In this document: piece by piece, positions 22,555 to 34,445 of the stretch
How positions within the stretch are numbered: the first letter of the stretch is position 1
Layout of the letters: every line of letters starts with the position of its first letter
DNA from: Vandiemenella viatica
Taxonomy: Eukaryota; Arthropoda; Insecta; Orthoptera; Morabidae
NCBI GenBank assembly: GCA_031002005.1
Contig: CM061920.1
Span: forward strand, 49,516,610 to 49,580,609
Length of the DNA: 64,000 bases
Direction of reading: 5' to 3'
The notes under the pieces: generated by a model
Database searches by the model: none
What the model saw: only the letters and a program-made list of their open reading frames with translations
Told to the model about the DNA's origin: nothing
Translations under genes and position numbers: made by a program

Positions 22555-23070
22555 TGACAGCAGTACTGAGGGAGATTCCATTGTGGGATCACCACCGCGC
22601 ACAAAATGAAGCAGTTGTGTCTAAGTTACTTCCCCGTATAGAGTCTATGTACACTCTTTGGCAAAAAAATTGACTATGGCCGCATGAGACTAAGTCCCTT
22701 ATTGGTCACATTGTGGCATCACTGGAGAGTTTGTCTTCCCAGGAAACTAGGGCATCTGCTAGTTCCGCCAATCAAACCATCCCGTTGGCCGGTATTCAAT
22801 CCAGCGCCATCTGTAATTCAATTCCTTCAATCAACGCCTGTAACATAACAGGAAGACTCCGCCCATCGACGATTCTTATTGGCAGGGTAGATCATCAATC
22901 TTCCCCATTTTTCAGTAAACGACTACTGACCAATCCCGAGTCTAGTAATGCATTTTCCCGTCATGGGATTAGCTGTCATATTCGGCAAGATATGGCCCTC
23001 TATACCTCAATCAAACGAAATTCGGTTCCAGTAATACTTTTCTTAAATTCGGAACGTGAAACACATCGTT
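22555..23070 (+). pseudogene. Unrecognised frame after the candidate LTR, possibly gag
   Basis: An open frame (VTAVLREIPLWDHHRAQNEA, then VVSKLLPRIESMYTLWQ, a stop, then LIGHIVASLESLSSQE...) covers ~170 codons with one internal stop. It lies where a gag gene would start. Its Ser-rich composition shows no zinc knuckle, so I cannot name it. Confidence 0.25.
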
Positions 23071-23399
23071 AAAGTTGTAATCAACAGGATTGCAATAAAG
23101 CGCTGTTAAGATGCGGTTCAGTGATACAATTTATTCCAATTGATTAGCTTAAAACTATAAAGATATTTATTTATATATTGATTTGGCTAATTCCTGCCAA
23201 TAATACTACACATAATGAGATGTGTGGGCCAAGCAGTGGGTGGAAATGTTCCAGACTTTTTAGTTCTACAAAACTATAGAAATGATTATATAGAGATTAT
23301 TTCGGAAAATTGTCCAAGACCAGTTGAATGTAACTGATTTCCGAGGCAGGATAAGGTTGTTTACACACTGCACGACCTGTGTGTTAACATGGGCATGAG

Positions 23400-23475
23400 C
23401 TCCGTGGCGTTCTGGTTAACGTTCTAGTCTTGTAAACGCGAGGTCCTTAGTTTAAGTCTAGCCGTTCCAATTACT
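23400..23475 (+). mobile_element. tRNA-like SINE head
   Basis: GTGGCGTTCTGGTTAACG and a degenerate B-box (GTCCTTAGTTTAAGTCT), then T-rich sequence. It lacks a full cloverleaf, so it is a SINE remnant and not a tRNA gene. Confidence 0.35.
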
Positions 23476-23755
23476 TTTTTGCATTTATTTTAAACAAGTC
23501 TAACCTATAAATGACTTATGCGTAAAATATAACGTCGACTCTTACCTACTTGCGCCAGGGAATAACGTACTTAAGAAAGACTCATAACTGAGTGCTTCTT
23601 AGCAAACTGCACACATAACTATGAAAGCTTTCACGGAGGTAACACTGATAGAAATGTTCTAGGGCTTCAACCACGTGGAAATCGCATTGTCTGACGGCGT
23701 TAGGTGGAGTACAACGAGTTCACACCGTCGGCAACGAGAAGAGAAACTAAATAAT
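23476..23755. other. Unassigned spacer between two SINE remnants
   Basis: I see no recognisable feature. Confidence 0.4.
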
Positions 23756-24002
23756 ATTACTGTAGCAATTTCTTATAATGCGTCCGGCTTTATGATTCGT
23801 CGACTTCAAAGTCATTAAAGGTGGGAAGGGAATGGAGACAAGTAACGGGAAGGAATTCAGACCATGAATTTTCGAAGAAATAATCCTGCCATTCACCCGG
23901 AGTGACTTGGAGAAACGAAGGAAAACCCAAATCTGGATAGCTGGATGGGGGGTCAAACCCGCGCCCTCCCGAATACGAAGCCATAGCGTTAACGCCCAGC
24001 CT
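23756..24002 (-). mobile_element. tRNA-headed SINE, family 1, older copy
   Basis: The minus strand starts GGCTGGGCGTTAACGCTATG and has a B-box (CGGGTTTGACCCCC). The body has the diagnostic ATCCAGATTTGGGTTTTCC block and AATTCCTTCCCGTTACTTG. It matches the younger copy at 60113-60350. Confidence 0.8.
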
Positions 24003-24765
24003 TAGATTCACTTTTTAAATATTTTTCGTATTTGGTCTATGATGAAATACATAAAACTATTTAAAAAATTTACTTAAAATAAAGTTAAAAATCGTAAATG
24101 AAAATATATGTGCAGAAGTAAGTTGATCTGATGAGAGAGGGGGTTTCAAAACAATCTCTGAAATCAGAAACGCCATTCAAATTTAATTTTCTCTCTTTCT
24201 CTCTCTCTTCTTTTCGCCCCTTTCTCCCTTTTTTCAATTTTTAGTAGCTATCAAATACAAAGTGTATACAAGACCCGTCTTATCTGGGAGATATTGTTAT
24301 ATTAATCCCGTTGTATAATGAAGTTGTATTAAGACAAAAATGACGAGCAAAATTGATCGGTTTGCTATTAACCAAACAGGTAACATTTCAATCTTTTCGT
24401 AGAAATGTAACAAAAAAAAAAGATTCCTACTTCACATTCTACTTGAGCAAAGACCTCAAATCGATTGCTAATCTACAGAAATTTGCTGTCTCAATAAAAT
24501 GTTGCAAAATAAGAAATTTCAATATGGATATGAACTAATTCACTAAAACGTTTTCCCATTTTTTCAAGTATGTCTCTCAGTAAAGATTAAGAGTTTGTTG
24601 GAATGAAATTACCACGCTGAGCAATAACACTGCTAATTGTTACAAAATTTTATAAATCATCTCTATTAATCTACACATCTAGAGTGTAATTCTCAAATAT
24701 CGTAGTAGACGGAAAGCGATTAATATTTTCCTTGTTTGACACTGACCATGCCCGCACTGAACTTC
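24003..24765. other. Unassigned AT-rich stretch
   Basis: It has a CT-rich microsatellite near 24190-24230. I see no coding or element signal. Confidence 0.4.
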
Positions 24766-25090
24766 AATTTTATGCCTCAGTTTTCCTCCTACAATGATCT
24801 GATTGAATGCCTATAAGACTTCGCAATTTTTGAACTTTCAAAAGAGGAAGCAATAAAAGATGTAAAAGAGGAATGTGAATGTGGCTTAAGTGTTCACGAA
24901 GACAAAACCAGTAACCAGTATAATCGAATTTTGCTGATGACATTATCCTGAGAGCAGGACGGACTGAGTATATGGAGGAGTTACTGAATGATATGAACAA
25001 AAATAATGACAGAGGATTCTGTAATAAATACAGATCAAAGCAAGACAAAAGTGTAAAAGAAATAATAGTAGGCTATATTATTTTTGGTTA
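24766..25090 (+). pseudogene. RTE-type LINE reverse transcriptase fragment (FADD region)
   Basis: VKEECECGLSVHEDK precedes, after a frameshift, FADDIILRAGRTEYMEELLN, DMNKNNDRG and SKQDKSVKEIIVG. This is the catalytic FADD box and the KTKVM-type segment of an RTE/craniofacial-development-protein-like LINE ORF2. The gene continues at 26690 after an insertion. There are several stops and frameshifts. Confidence 0.6.
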
Positions 25091-25439
25091 AAAGACTAAA
25101 AACACGCTTTTAAACTACAATTTTATTTTTAACTTTTTAGTTCAGAGTGTTTCAAAAGTATGTTTCCTACTGTTGGCTTTTCTTTGCCAATCTCTCTTTA
25201 TCTTTGTGTTGTAGTTTTATTTTTAATTATTATTCCCGCGAGTAACTTATAATTATATGGTCAACCCCACCAGAGGTCCAATAGCAGGGTAAATGTGGAA
25301 GAGTACTCTTCTATAATAGTACGAAGTAATTGAAAACGATGTTTTGAATACTCACTATTTAACATCACACTAAGCGACTGCAGACACTATCGTAACAGCT
25401 TGTATCAAAGTATCATCAATTGCGCATGTGCAAAAGGTT

Positions 25440-26670
25440 GTGCTACAAAACAATTTTTCTGTTGTTACTGTCAAAGTAATGAGAATACCAGGTTACAGCT
25501 GTGAAATTACTGTGTTGTTAAACATTCTTAATACGTGTACAAAATTTTGAAAAATTAAGACGCCTGGAAGTTGTTAATTAAATTAAATGGATATGGTGAT
25601 ATTGGCCGGGAAATCTCCGAAGGGTCCGACCACCAAATGAGGAAGGTTTCTCGAATTGCCGCGCTTGTGCATAATGTCACGGCTTTATTTGCTTAACTTG
25701 GCAATCCCATCAGGTATAGGATACTTGCACTTTAACGTGAAATCGGAACCGTGGGTTATCCTAATCTTTAACACTTATCATATCCTAAAAATTCCAACCT
25801 AAACCGGGATTAGAGCAGGGAACATCTGTTCGCTAATCACGCGCCTTAACCAACTAAGCCACCAGGGGGATGCGGAAAGTGGGTGAAAATGAGCCACGTC
25901 TGTCATAAGACGGTGAAATCACTTTAGTGTTCTTACTTTCAAAGTAATGAGAATACCAAGACATAGATATGAAATTACTGGATTGTCATCGGTTATTAAT
26001 TGTTAATACTCACTACTTAATTTTTAACACTTATTACTTAATTCTCAATACGCGTACAAAATTTCATACAATTCGGACTTTCTGAGGACGGTGAAAATTG
26101 AACCGTAATTTTCCATTGTATTCAACCACTTCTAAGTTGTTACTGACAACGTGGTGAGAGTTAAATTATTGAATGTTTGTCGGGACTTAATAAGCGTGCA
26201 AAATTTCAAACGATTCGGACGTCAGGAAGTGGATGAACACTGAAATGAAAGATTCCATTACATGCAACCATATTTCTATTGTTACTGTCAAAATAACGAC
26301 AATAGCAGGACGTTGCTAAGAGACTACTGTATTGTCAATGGTTCTTAAAATGTGTGCAAAGTAACGAAAATATCAAGACATAGCTATGAAATTATTTGAT
26401 TGTAATCAGTTATCAATACATGAGCAAAATTTCAAACAATTCGAACATCTGGAATTGGTCTAAAATTAAATTGCAAACTTCCACGACATTCAGCCATTTT
26501 TCTCTTGTTACTGTCAAAGTAATGAGAATAGTAGGAGATTGCTTTGAAATTATTGTATTGTAACCATTTCTTAATCTGTGTGCGAAATTTCAAACAGCTC
26601 GGACATCTGGAAGTGGATCAAAATGGAGTTGTAAAATTATGTTACATTCATTCATACATACAGGTCAAGC
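25440..26670. repeat. Diverged tandem repeat array (~140-220 bp units) inside the LINE
   Basis: Five or more units start TTGTTACTGTCAAAGTAATG (25468, 25930, 26137, 26279, 26507). Each continues with a GAAATTAYTG block, AAAATTTCAAACAATTCGGAC and TCTGGAAGTGGATC. The block ends with CATACATACAGGTCAAGCTA at 26650. It appears to belong to a separate element inserted between the RT core and the C-terminal domain of the LINE. Confidence 0.6.
25788..25872 (-). mobile_element. tRNA-like SINE head within the tandem array
   Basis: The minus strand reads CCCTGGTGGCTTAGTTGGTTAA, a good A-box, then a degenerate B-box. It interrupts the repeat array together with about 150 bp of flanking unique sequence. 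Confidence 0.45.
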
Positions 26671-26689
26671 TAATATAAAGCGTGTAAAA

Positions 26690-27220
26690 ATGGGTTCGGA
26701 TGCAAAACTAGGAGTAAATAAATTCTGTTACTTAGGAAGTAAAATAACAACTGATGGCCGAAGCAGAACGGTGTTAAAAACAGAATAGCACTAGTAAAAA
26801 GAACCTTCATGAAAGGGTATTTTCAAATATTGACCTTCGACTCAGAAAGAACTTTTTTTTAAAAACTCTGTATATGGAGCATAGCATTTTATGGTAACGA
26901 AGCATGGACTTAGAAATGCCGGAAAGAAGGAAAATTGAAGCATTCTAAATTGGGTGCTGTAGGAAGAATGCTGAAAATTAGGTGGACAGTTAAACCACGA
27001 AATGAATATGTTTTGGAAATGATGGCTCATGAAAGAAGTTTGTGGAAGAATCTTACACAAAGAAGAAACAGGATCGTGGGTGATTTTTTAATACATGCGG
27101 GATTGGTTATGTATGAAGCAGATAACGGAGGACGTGTTTTGAGAGGGGTGTTTTGAGAAGAAGAGGTTAGTGCAAAATAAGAAGGGATGCAGGTTTGTAT
27201 CAAACCAATCGAGAGACTGA
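26690..27220 (+). pseudogene. RTE-type LINE reverse transcriptase, C-terminal part
   Basis: Broken frames read NKFCYLGSKITTDGRSRT, then NRIALVKRTFMKGY, then GRMLKIRWTVKPRNEYVLE, then HERSLWKNLTQRRNRIVG, then DAGCRFVSNQ. The block order (YLGSxITxDGR, MLKIRWT, ERSLWKNLxxRRxRxxG) is that of the conserved C-terminal region of RTE-type LINE proteins. Stops and frameshifts are frequent. It is the continuation of 24766-25090. Confidence 0.7.
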
Positions 27221-27651
27221 CGACAGTAAAATAAGAGATGAAATAAGCGGGAGGGTGAAACATGGTGCTGTCCCATTGAGACCTGCTCTTCCGAAACACA
27301 TCGATGGGGCCGCCAGCTTATTTTGTCATCACGGAGCGATAATGACCCAAAACAAAGAAGTTGGCTATAGAAGTATATCGTTTAAAAATCATCCTTTCAC
27401 CACATGCTGTTTGGTGCAGAAGCGTAAATTCCAATTAACATCTGTGATTTTCTGCCTTATGTTGGAAAATTGTAGTGAACATCATTAAAATCTTTGGTCT
27501 ATTGATAAATTATTACGTGTATTATTTAGGGTTATAAAGGTATTCTTCTTAGCCGAAGGAAATAGGAAAGTTCACACTTACTTCCTTTTGCAACCTTGCC
27601 AAACTGCTTCCTCTAACGTTGTCACGATTTTTTACTTCTGGCAGTGGTGCG
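27221..27651. other. Unassigned stretch after the LINE remnant
   Basis: Probably LINE 3' UTR followed by unique sequence. Nothing specific is visible. Confidence 0.35.
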
Positions 27652-27674
27652 GCAATCTATATATATAAAGATAA

Positions 27675-27742
27675 ATGTATGTATGTATGTATGTATGTAT
27701 GTATGTATGTATGTATGTATGTTTGTTTGTTTGTTTGTTTGT
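27675..27742. repeat. ATGT then GTTT tetranucleotide microsatellite
   Basis: About eleven GTAT units followed by five GTTT units, an internal component of R1. Confidence 0.95.
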
Positions 27743-27947
27743 TCTTCATACAAATCCACAGTTTTCATCCTATCTCGATGAAACTTTGCACACTTATCCT
27801 TTGAAACAAGTAGAAAAATACTGTCTACATTTGGTTGAAAAATTATCAGTATAAATAATACATGTTGTCTCATAATTTCAAAATACTACTGAATGGCGAT
27901 AGATAGACGCGTTGGATATGGACGTCTGTATACTGCTTTTCTGTGTA

Positions 27948-28240
27948 TTGGTCAGACAGCTCAGTGGTTAAAGCGCTTGCTTACAAATGTTTGGGTCGTG
28001 GTCTCCGGTTCAAAACTCCGTGGAGGCTAAGATTTTTTTAAAATTGTTTTTGATCGTAAGAGTCACGCCTGGGCCGTAGGTTGTTCGGATTGAATGTTAA
28101 ACTGTAGATATCACAAAGTTAGGGGTGCAATGCGAGGCAAATCGTAGGTAGTCTTCCAATGCTGTAGGTGTAAACTTTTTTACGTTTTAATGATTCCTCA
28201 GGGGTTGTTCGCTGTCAGAGAGAGAGAGAGAGAGAGAGAA
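27948..28240 (+). mobile_element. tRNA-headed SINE, family 2, with AG tail
   Basis: The head TCAGACAGCTCAGTGGTTAA and B-box CTCCGGTTCAAAACT are followed by the same ~180-bp body as the minus-strand copy at 21172-21426. The 3' end is GGGGTTGTTCGCTGTC followed by an AG microsatellite (28217-28240). Confidence 0.75.
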
Positions 28241-28845
28241 CCGCAGTAATAATACTATAAATACGGAAGTAAGTCTCTGTTTTTTGTTACGTTTTGACGA
28301 CCAAATGGCTATATCGGTGTTGATGGAATTTGACAAGAAAATCTGTATGAAGGGCACAGGACATTTTCTCCGGTATGTTCAATAGTTGTAGTCACGAAAT
28401 TTTGAGACATTATCGAATGGTGACAGAAATACGAGTATGTTGGAAACTGATTCTTTTCAAGAGACTAGTTCGACGGTAGAATGATATAGTGATAGCTTTC
28501 CTGTCATATTATGCCGACTCGGTGTTTGGGTCCAATCCTTCGTTACCAACAACTTTCTATAGTCAATTCTGGCAAAAAATTCTTAATCCACGCGCACGAA
28601 GTCGCGGGTACGAGCTAGTTTCCTATACAAGGAATCGTGTCTCATAGCTAGGCGGTATCAAAAGAACAGATACATTGCCGAAAGAGAAAATTATTTTTCT
28701 TTTCAGTCTGATCTCTTGATTATTTCTGTTATAGCAGTCTGATTCTATATATATATCCTCATCAGCAATTCATTCACAAAATTTTATGTCTTTATATATC
28801 TTCACTTTCGTTATATAATGGACGAGAAACGCGTCTATACAGAGT

Positions 28846-28930
28846 AGAGTGGCTGAATAGTTGCGCACTGGCCTGTGTTTGGGATGGTACTGGGTTCGAA
28901 CCCACTTCGAGTCGAATATTTTTTCATATT
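28846..28930 (+). mobile_element. tRNA-like SINE head, family 3
   Basis: AGTGGCTGAATAGTTGCGCA (A-box region) and an excellent B-box, GGGTTCGAACCC, then T-rich sequence. No intact cloverleaf. Confidence 0.5.
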
Positions 28931-29023
28931 ATTTCTATAAGTAATAGTATGAACGTAATATCTTTGATCACATATCTTTGGTAAAACTAAGCAAGGAGTG
29001 ATCGACCGAAGACGAACTCAAAG

Positions 29024-30404
29024 CATGGAGGAAGGAATATATGGAGATGAAATAACGCTAAATCTGTGAAACTTCGTATAAAAACTCGTCTCCTACTGCG
29101 CATGCTCGGCGGCCATAGGAATAACCCCAAAACATTGGGCTGTTTGCACAGTGTTTGCTGCTGAGAATATTTCTAATATTCCAAGTTGTATAATGCCAAG
29201 TTGTGTTCCATATGGTTGCACAAACAGACAAGATAGGAAACAACCTGGAATAACGTTTCATAATTAAGTCACATTGTAATTATTGTTCTAGAACTGTCTG
29301 ATAGGTAACTGCAACATTAGGGCCTATCGTTATTAATTTATTAATTGCTCTCAACAGGATAATGTCGTTCTCAAATATTTGTTGGTGTAGTGTAGACAAT
29401 CAGCATATGTTACTACTTTGCACCTAAAAGGCTAGCCTTATTATAAACAAGTATTGGAAGTCTAATTTAAGCGGGTCAAGTTTACATGGCGATACAATGA
29501 AAATGGTATTCTGCATGCTTTAGTCCAGTTCAGTTTACACTGAAAGCGTACGATGGAATTAACTGTGATAATTTGTGCTGTGCGAATTATGAAACGTGAT
29601 GAAGCAAACGTTGTAATTACCCGAAATTTAGTTCGCGATGCATTTCATGTGTTTAGGTGTGTCTACATAGTTTTATTTTGTAGCGACAATATTAATTGAT
29701 ATGTGGGTAGGTTAAAATGCATCCTGTACAAGAAGGGATAAACAATTTATTATTAGTTGTTAGTAATTTCATAAGCACCATGTTAGTGACACAACGTGTA
29801 TCGCGTAAAGTAATGTATAATACTCCCATTTAAGCTTCTGACTTTTGGAGACAGCATATCTCGAGAAATAAATGAGATAGCGAAAATTTTTGTTTACTTT
29901 CAATTTCTCTCGTCGTATTACATAAGAATCTATTATCAAATTTGACTTTGGGTATAGTTTTCTTCTTAAGTTCAACCTAAAACCGCTCACTTTTGAGACA
30001 GTATATCTCGAGAACTAAGCGAGATTTCAAAAGTTTTTATTCTTTATTTTCGATTTGCCTCGCCGTGTTACATAAATCCTAACACTAAATTTGACCTTCG
30101 GGAAATGTTTCTTCCGAATTTCAACCTAAAACACCTCACTTTTGAGACAGTGTATCTCGAGAACTAAGCAGAATATCAAAACAAAATTATTCTTCATGTT
30201 TGGTCTGTCTCGTCGAGTTACATAATAATTCATCATCAAATTGCGGTGTCACCGTTGTCGTATGATTCCCTTGAGATTATTGTGCCTATTCCCCGTGTTT
30301 CTACGCCGACAAATATGGCGACCACCCCACTTCTCTCTACCCGGTTTCACTCCAGTGTGTGGTGAAGGTCCCTTGCGTCGTCTCCGTATATTCCTTCCTC
30401 CATG
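29024..30404 (+). mobile_element. P-superfamily element copy a, non-autonomous
   Basis: Termini are CATGGAGGAAGGAATATATG and the inverse ending CCTTCCTCCATG. The flanking 8-mers ACTCAAAG (29016-29023) and ACTCGGAC (30405-30412) agree at five positions, a weakened 8-bp duplication. Near the left end a THAP exon follows a short leader. Length is 1381 bp. No later exons of a P transposase (coiled coil, GTP-binding, catalytic region) are readable, so it depends on another copy. Confidence 0.6.
29193..29263 (+). pseudogene. THAP first exon of P-type transposase (copy a)
   Basis: It reads MPSCVPYGCTNRQDRKQPG then ITFH: the N-terminal zinc-binding C-x4-C of a THAP domain. It is 71 nt long like the other three copies. 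The donor is TTAAGT instead of GTAAGT, and a stop follows at once, so no spliced transposase can be made. Confidence 0.65.
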
Positions 30405-32457
30405 ACTCGGACTACTGTGGTGTTCAGCCGCTCGGACACTACAGAGTATCCGTCGCGCGTCGCTGGGAATTGCGCAGTGTGAAGAGGGCATTAATTTTCT
30501 GGTTTACAGGAGCACTAACAATGAGAAAAATTATATGTTTAAGTGTTATGGAAAATTGATGTTCATCGCATTTTGTTAAAAAAAAAAGTATTCAGCGATA
30601 CGTGTCTCAATGGTTTCATCTAAAACACTTTCAATTTCTAAACTGCGAGCAATGAGTATATGATTGAGCAATGAGTATATAATTGACCAATGAGTCTGAA
30701 GTGGCAAAAATAAGGAGGTACACGAGGTAATTCGTCCCAGTCAGTCTCAGTTTCAACTGAATTTAGAAGTCGAACGATGTTGTTTTGTTGAAGGTAAGCT
30801 GGTGCAAAATAGAAATGAACCAGAAGGGAATATTTTGGAAACTGTAAGGGTAAAGATTATTCTCGGTGATAGCGGTGAGAATATGCGTGTCTAAATTGTC
30901 AAGAGAAATCTTCGTTAAAATAGTACTTGCAAACCTTCGCTGTGTGTAGTCTGAGGGCCAATAAACGGTTTGAGTGCTGTTTTTGTGATTCGTGTATAAA
31001 TAACTTAAAATTCGTGAGAGTTATTCAAAAGGCGACCGTCTTCAATACCTTCGGTGAAAGATTCTTATAGAAATTGATGCTCCAAATATAAACCTGTTAA
31101 AACTCATTAGATTAACGGTCGGGCAATGCAGAAGCGATACAATAATTTTTTAAAAAGAGAAGCCAAAGACAAGCCTATTACAGTGTCATTCTTAATGTAG
31201 TGTTTACTTGTGCCTATATCATGTTTTTCGTTGCTGCAGTCCACCTGTATTTAACTTTTATAAATAATGGATTTTATTTTGCTATTATTTTCATTTTAAA
31301 ACCATCGAAAAAAAGTCACAAAGAAATAAAATATGCTCCCTCAACTACATAGATGGATTAAGCTACTTGAAAGCAAAGATTGTGAGTAGTAAATGCAGTA
31401 TAAGGTGAAGTGGAAGTGAGAAGAGCCACAAGTCTGCTATTCTATATTCTGATGAATTACTATGGCTGATTTAGTATCAGAATATTAATTGTTTGAAGAT
31501 CACATAATAGTATACAAAAGGATCACAATGAAAGAGGATTGTGTATCTTTTATTTAAACAGTAATAACACCTACACAGGTCATTGAGTAGGTAATAGGTA
31601 TGAGAGATTCAAAAAACACTGGCAGTCAGAGGGAACGAAGTTTGGCGCCTGCCAGACGGCCGTGAATAACGGTATGTTCTCCTGCGCTAGGTTTTAGGTA
31701 GGCACTACTATTGATCGATATATAAAGTCGAAAGTAGTGGCTAGATGTGTGCATAAAGCTCTTTTTCATTAACACTTCATTCTGCATTTCATTTTATTTT
31801 ATAACGGCTTTTTTAACTGCTACAAAATAACAAACAGTTATTTTTATCCTACGTAAAACCTGCGAACACACCATTAAACACCTTACTGAGAAACTCTGTA
31901 CTGTTGTTGAAAATTATAGGAATTTACGCAAAATCAACCACGCTCCAAAAAGTAGCAAATAGCAATGAGGTGTTTACAAATTTCGATTTAACGACATCAC
32001 CCACAAACATAGCAGAATAGCAATACGACATCAAAAGTGGCTACAAAAATAACAGTTACAGCCATTATCTACAATTTCTTCTTTACTGTCTAGCAAGTAG
32101 CAACAATCAAGTGACAATGTTACCATTATCTGATGAAAATACTGAGATCAGCAGCAATTTAAATAAGATGTTAGAAACATGCATAAAAAAATCCGAAGTG
32201 GGCAGCTTAAATGACGGGTAAATATAGTTTGTTGTTTGAAACTAATCAACTTGTGGTAGAGGTGCTACACTAAAACAAATATAACAATATGAGTTAATTA
32301 CTTAAATAAATTTGGAAATAAACTGAGCTGTAATTAAAGAATTTTTTCAGACTGCTGAATAATTTCGTAAAGTTTTGTGGAGCTTTGTAAACATTTATTT
32401 TGATCTGAAAGAAAATATACTGATTTATATTTTCACGTGGTGTGTTCAATAAAGCTG
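30405..32457. other. Unassigned 2-kb stretch
   Basis: I see no domain, SINE or terminal repeat. A TATA-like GATATATAAAG at about 31718 and a nearby T-rich leader could be a promoter of an unseen element, but nothing confirms it. Confidence 0.4.
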
Positions 32458-32605
32458 TTTTAATTTAATTTATTTTGATTACAATGGAGCGCACGCTCTT
32501 ATGGCAATTACCTTACACACCAATCTTCCCCCCTCCCCTTTCATGCACCCTCATACATTTGCACTCTACAAATTTCTACTTTAAATTCTTTCTATGTTTT
32601 TGGTA
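32458..32605 (-). mobile_element. 3' end of LINE family II, severely 5'-truncated
   Basis: The minus strand matches the last ~150 bp of the copies at 42022 and 48382: TTGTAGAGTGCAAATGTA, GATTGGTGTGTAAGG, GTGCGCTCCATTG, then the AAATTAAATT tail at 32458-32475. Confidence 0.7.
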
Positions 32606-33211
32606 AATGGATCCGCGATTGCATTAGACGAATGGAAAAAGCGGAGGCCTCTGCGTTTCTTCTGATAGAACTAGGATCAACTAGCCTACAAAAATATTCA
32701 GCGGCTAACTGAAGTAAAGTTTGATAAATTACTTGAAGTGGTTGCTCCTCAACTTATGAAAAAGATACACTGATATGAGGTGCGATTTAATGTGATACCA
32801 AACTAAAAATTAACTTGTGTTAGATGACAATTGGTGATGGCCTGAAGTCTGTGGATTATTTATTCATAGCTAATTTACTTTCTGTAAACATCCTTAATGT
32901 TTTTAATTTTTTTTATGTTCGCCAAATGGAATGATAAATCCAGTTTCATTGAATTCAATAAATAACCTATTCAAACGATTTTTTTTTCGCGCATTCTTGT
33001 TCATTTATTTATTGTTATTGGTGTGCAACAGTCCTTCATATTTCCGATAAACATAAAAGAACATAAAAACATTGGCCACATTTTATTCCCGGATTTCCAT
33101 TATGAGAAAGAATTTCATGGAACAAGTCCCAAAACGGTGAACGCTATTTCTGACAACAATAAAAAGACCAGCGATTGAGCTGTCGGAGTCGGACGAGGCG
33201 ACATCAGCGCT
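32606..33211. other. Unassigned stretch upstream of the P-type pair
   Basis: No coding or repeat signal recognised. Confidence 0.4.
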
Positions 33212-33991
33212 GTGTACCGCATGGAGGATAGAAATATATGGAGACGAAGCAAGGTCCTCTTCACCACACATTGAAGTGACGCCGGGCGGAGAGGAGTGGG
33301 GAGGCGTGGCCGCCATATTATCTATCCATACAGACAAGGGAAATATGTACAAAAACCTCAAGGCGATTCTAGGATAAACGTGACGCCGCAATCTGATGAT
33401 GGATTATTATGTACCTATATGAGACAAATAAAAAAGGAAGAATAAATTTTTTTGATATCCTGCTTATTTTCCGAGATATTCTGTCTCAAATGTAAGATTT
33501 TTTGGTTGAAATTCAGAAGAAAAAATTGGTCAAAGTCAAATTTGATGATGGATTCTTATTTTAAAAAAATGAGACAAATAAATAATAAAATTTTTTCGAT
33601 ATCTTGCTTAGTTTTCGGGATATACTTATCTAAAAAGAGAGGTCATTAGGCTGAGATGCAGATAAAGTCGCCAAATTTACAAGGAACTACACGCTGAATA
33701 TGCACAATAGGTGTTTATTTTCTTCCTAGCGGTTGCTGTAAAGATGAAATATGGTCTGGATCAGAAGAACTCATCTAAAGCACAAGGAACTATACCTGTA
33801 GGTGATGTCTGACACTCGATATCTAGAGAACTAGGCGAGATATCAAAAAATTTTACTCTTTACTTTCATGGAGATTTAAAAGAATTCATCATCAGATTGT
33901 GGCGCCATGGTAATGATAGAAATTCCCTCAAAAGATATTTTACTGTTGGTGGCCTACATAAATTCACCAGCAACATCAGTAAATTTATCTT

Positions 33992-34020
33992 GTTACCCCC
34001 AATTAAGCATTGGGGGTAAC
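33992..34020. repeat. Perfect hairpin in P-type copy b
   Basis: GTTACCCCCAAT and ATTGGGGGTAAC are perfect inverted arms around the 5-nt loop TAAGC. Its role is unknown. Confidence 0.9.
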
Positions 34021-34374
34021 AATATCGTTTGCTTCATCAGGCTTCCTAGATTGCATAGCATAATTTAACACATTTAATTTCATCATACACTGTCGGTATA
34101 AACTGCAACCTGACGAAAGAAAGCGCAATAACAAATTAACTGAATCGCAATATAAAAATCACCCCTTTAAATCTCATTTTCAACACTCGTTAAAAAGTAA
34201 TGCTAGTCTTTTATATGCAAAATAGCACGGTATGATGATTTTCTACACTACATCAAACAAAAATTTGAGACAATGTCATCCTATTGAGAGCTATGACTAG
34301 ATATTCATAGACAGACACCAAACTTGCGAATACCTACTGCACACTTCAAGAACAATAATTACAATGCAACTTAC

Positions 34375-34445
34375 TTATGAAATGATATTCTAGGTTCTTT
34401 CCTATCGGGTCTATTTGTGCAACCGTAAGCAGCACAAGATGGCAT
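34375..34445 (-). pseudogene. THAP first exon of P-type transposase (copy b)
   Basis: It reads MPSCAAYGCTNRPDRKEP then RISFHK and stops at a consensus donor (TAA/GTAAGT), 71 nt from the ATG. Cys4 and Cys9 are the first zinc ligands of a C2CH THAP finger. The second C and H would be in the next exon, which I cannot find in this element. It is the best preserved exon with copy c. Confidence 0.65.

Larger units (their letters stand above)
27652..28620 (+). repeat. Dispersed repeat R1, second copy, split by a SINE
   Basis: It starts ATCTATATATATAAAG with an ATGT/GTTT microsatellite and the CGATGAAACTTTGCACAC block familiar from insect repeats. It ends at GTCGCGGGTACGAGCTAGTT. 28440-28620 is the reverse complement of 18298-18368 plus 20352-20460. 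A family 2 SINE lies inside it at 27948-28216. Confidence 0.6.

Noticed and set aside
28846..28930. tRNA gene
   Set aside because: The B-box is excellent but no full cloverleaf or acceptor stem forms, and T-rich SINE-like sequence follows. The other tRNA-like heads (21426, 23400, 25872, 27948, 39803, 40617, 60350) were rejected as tRNA genes on similar grounds.
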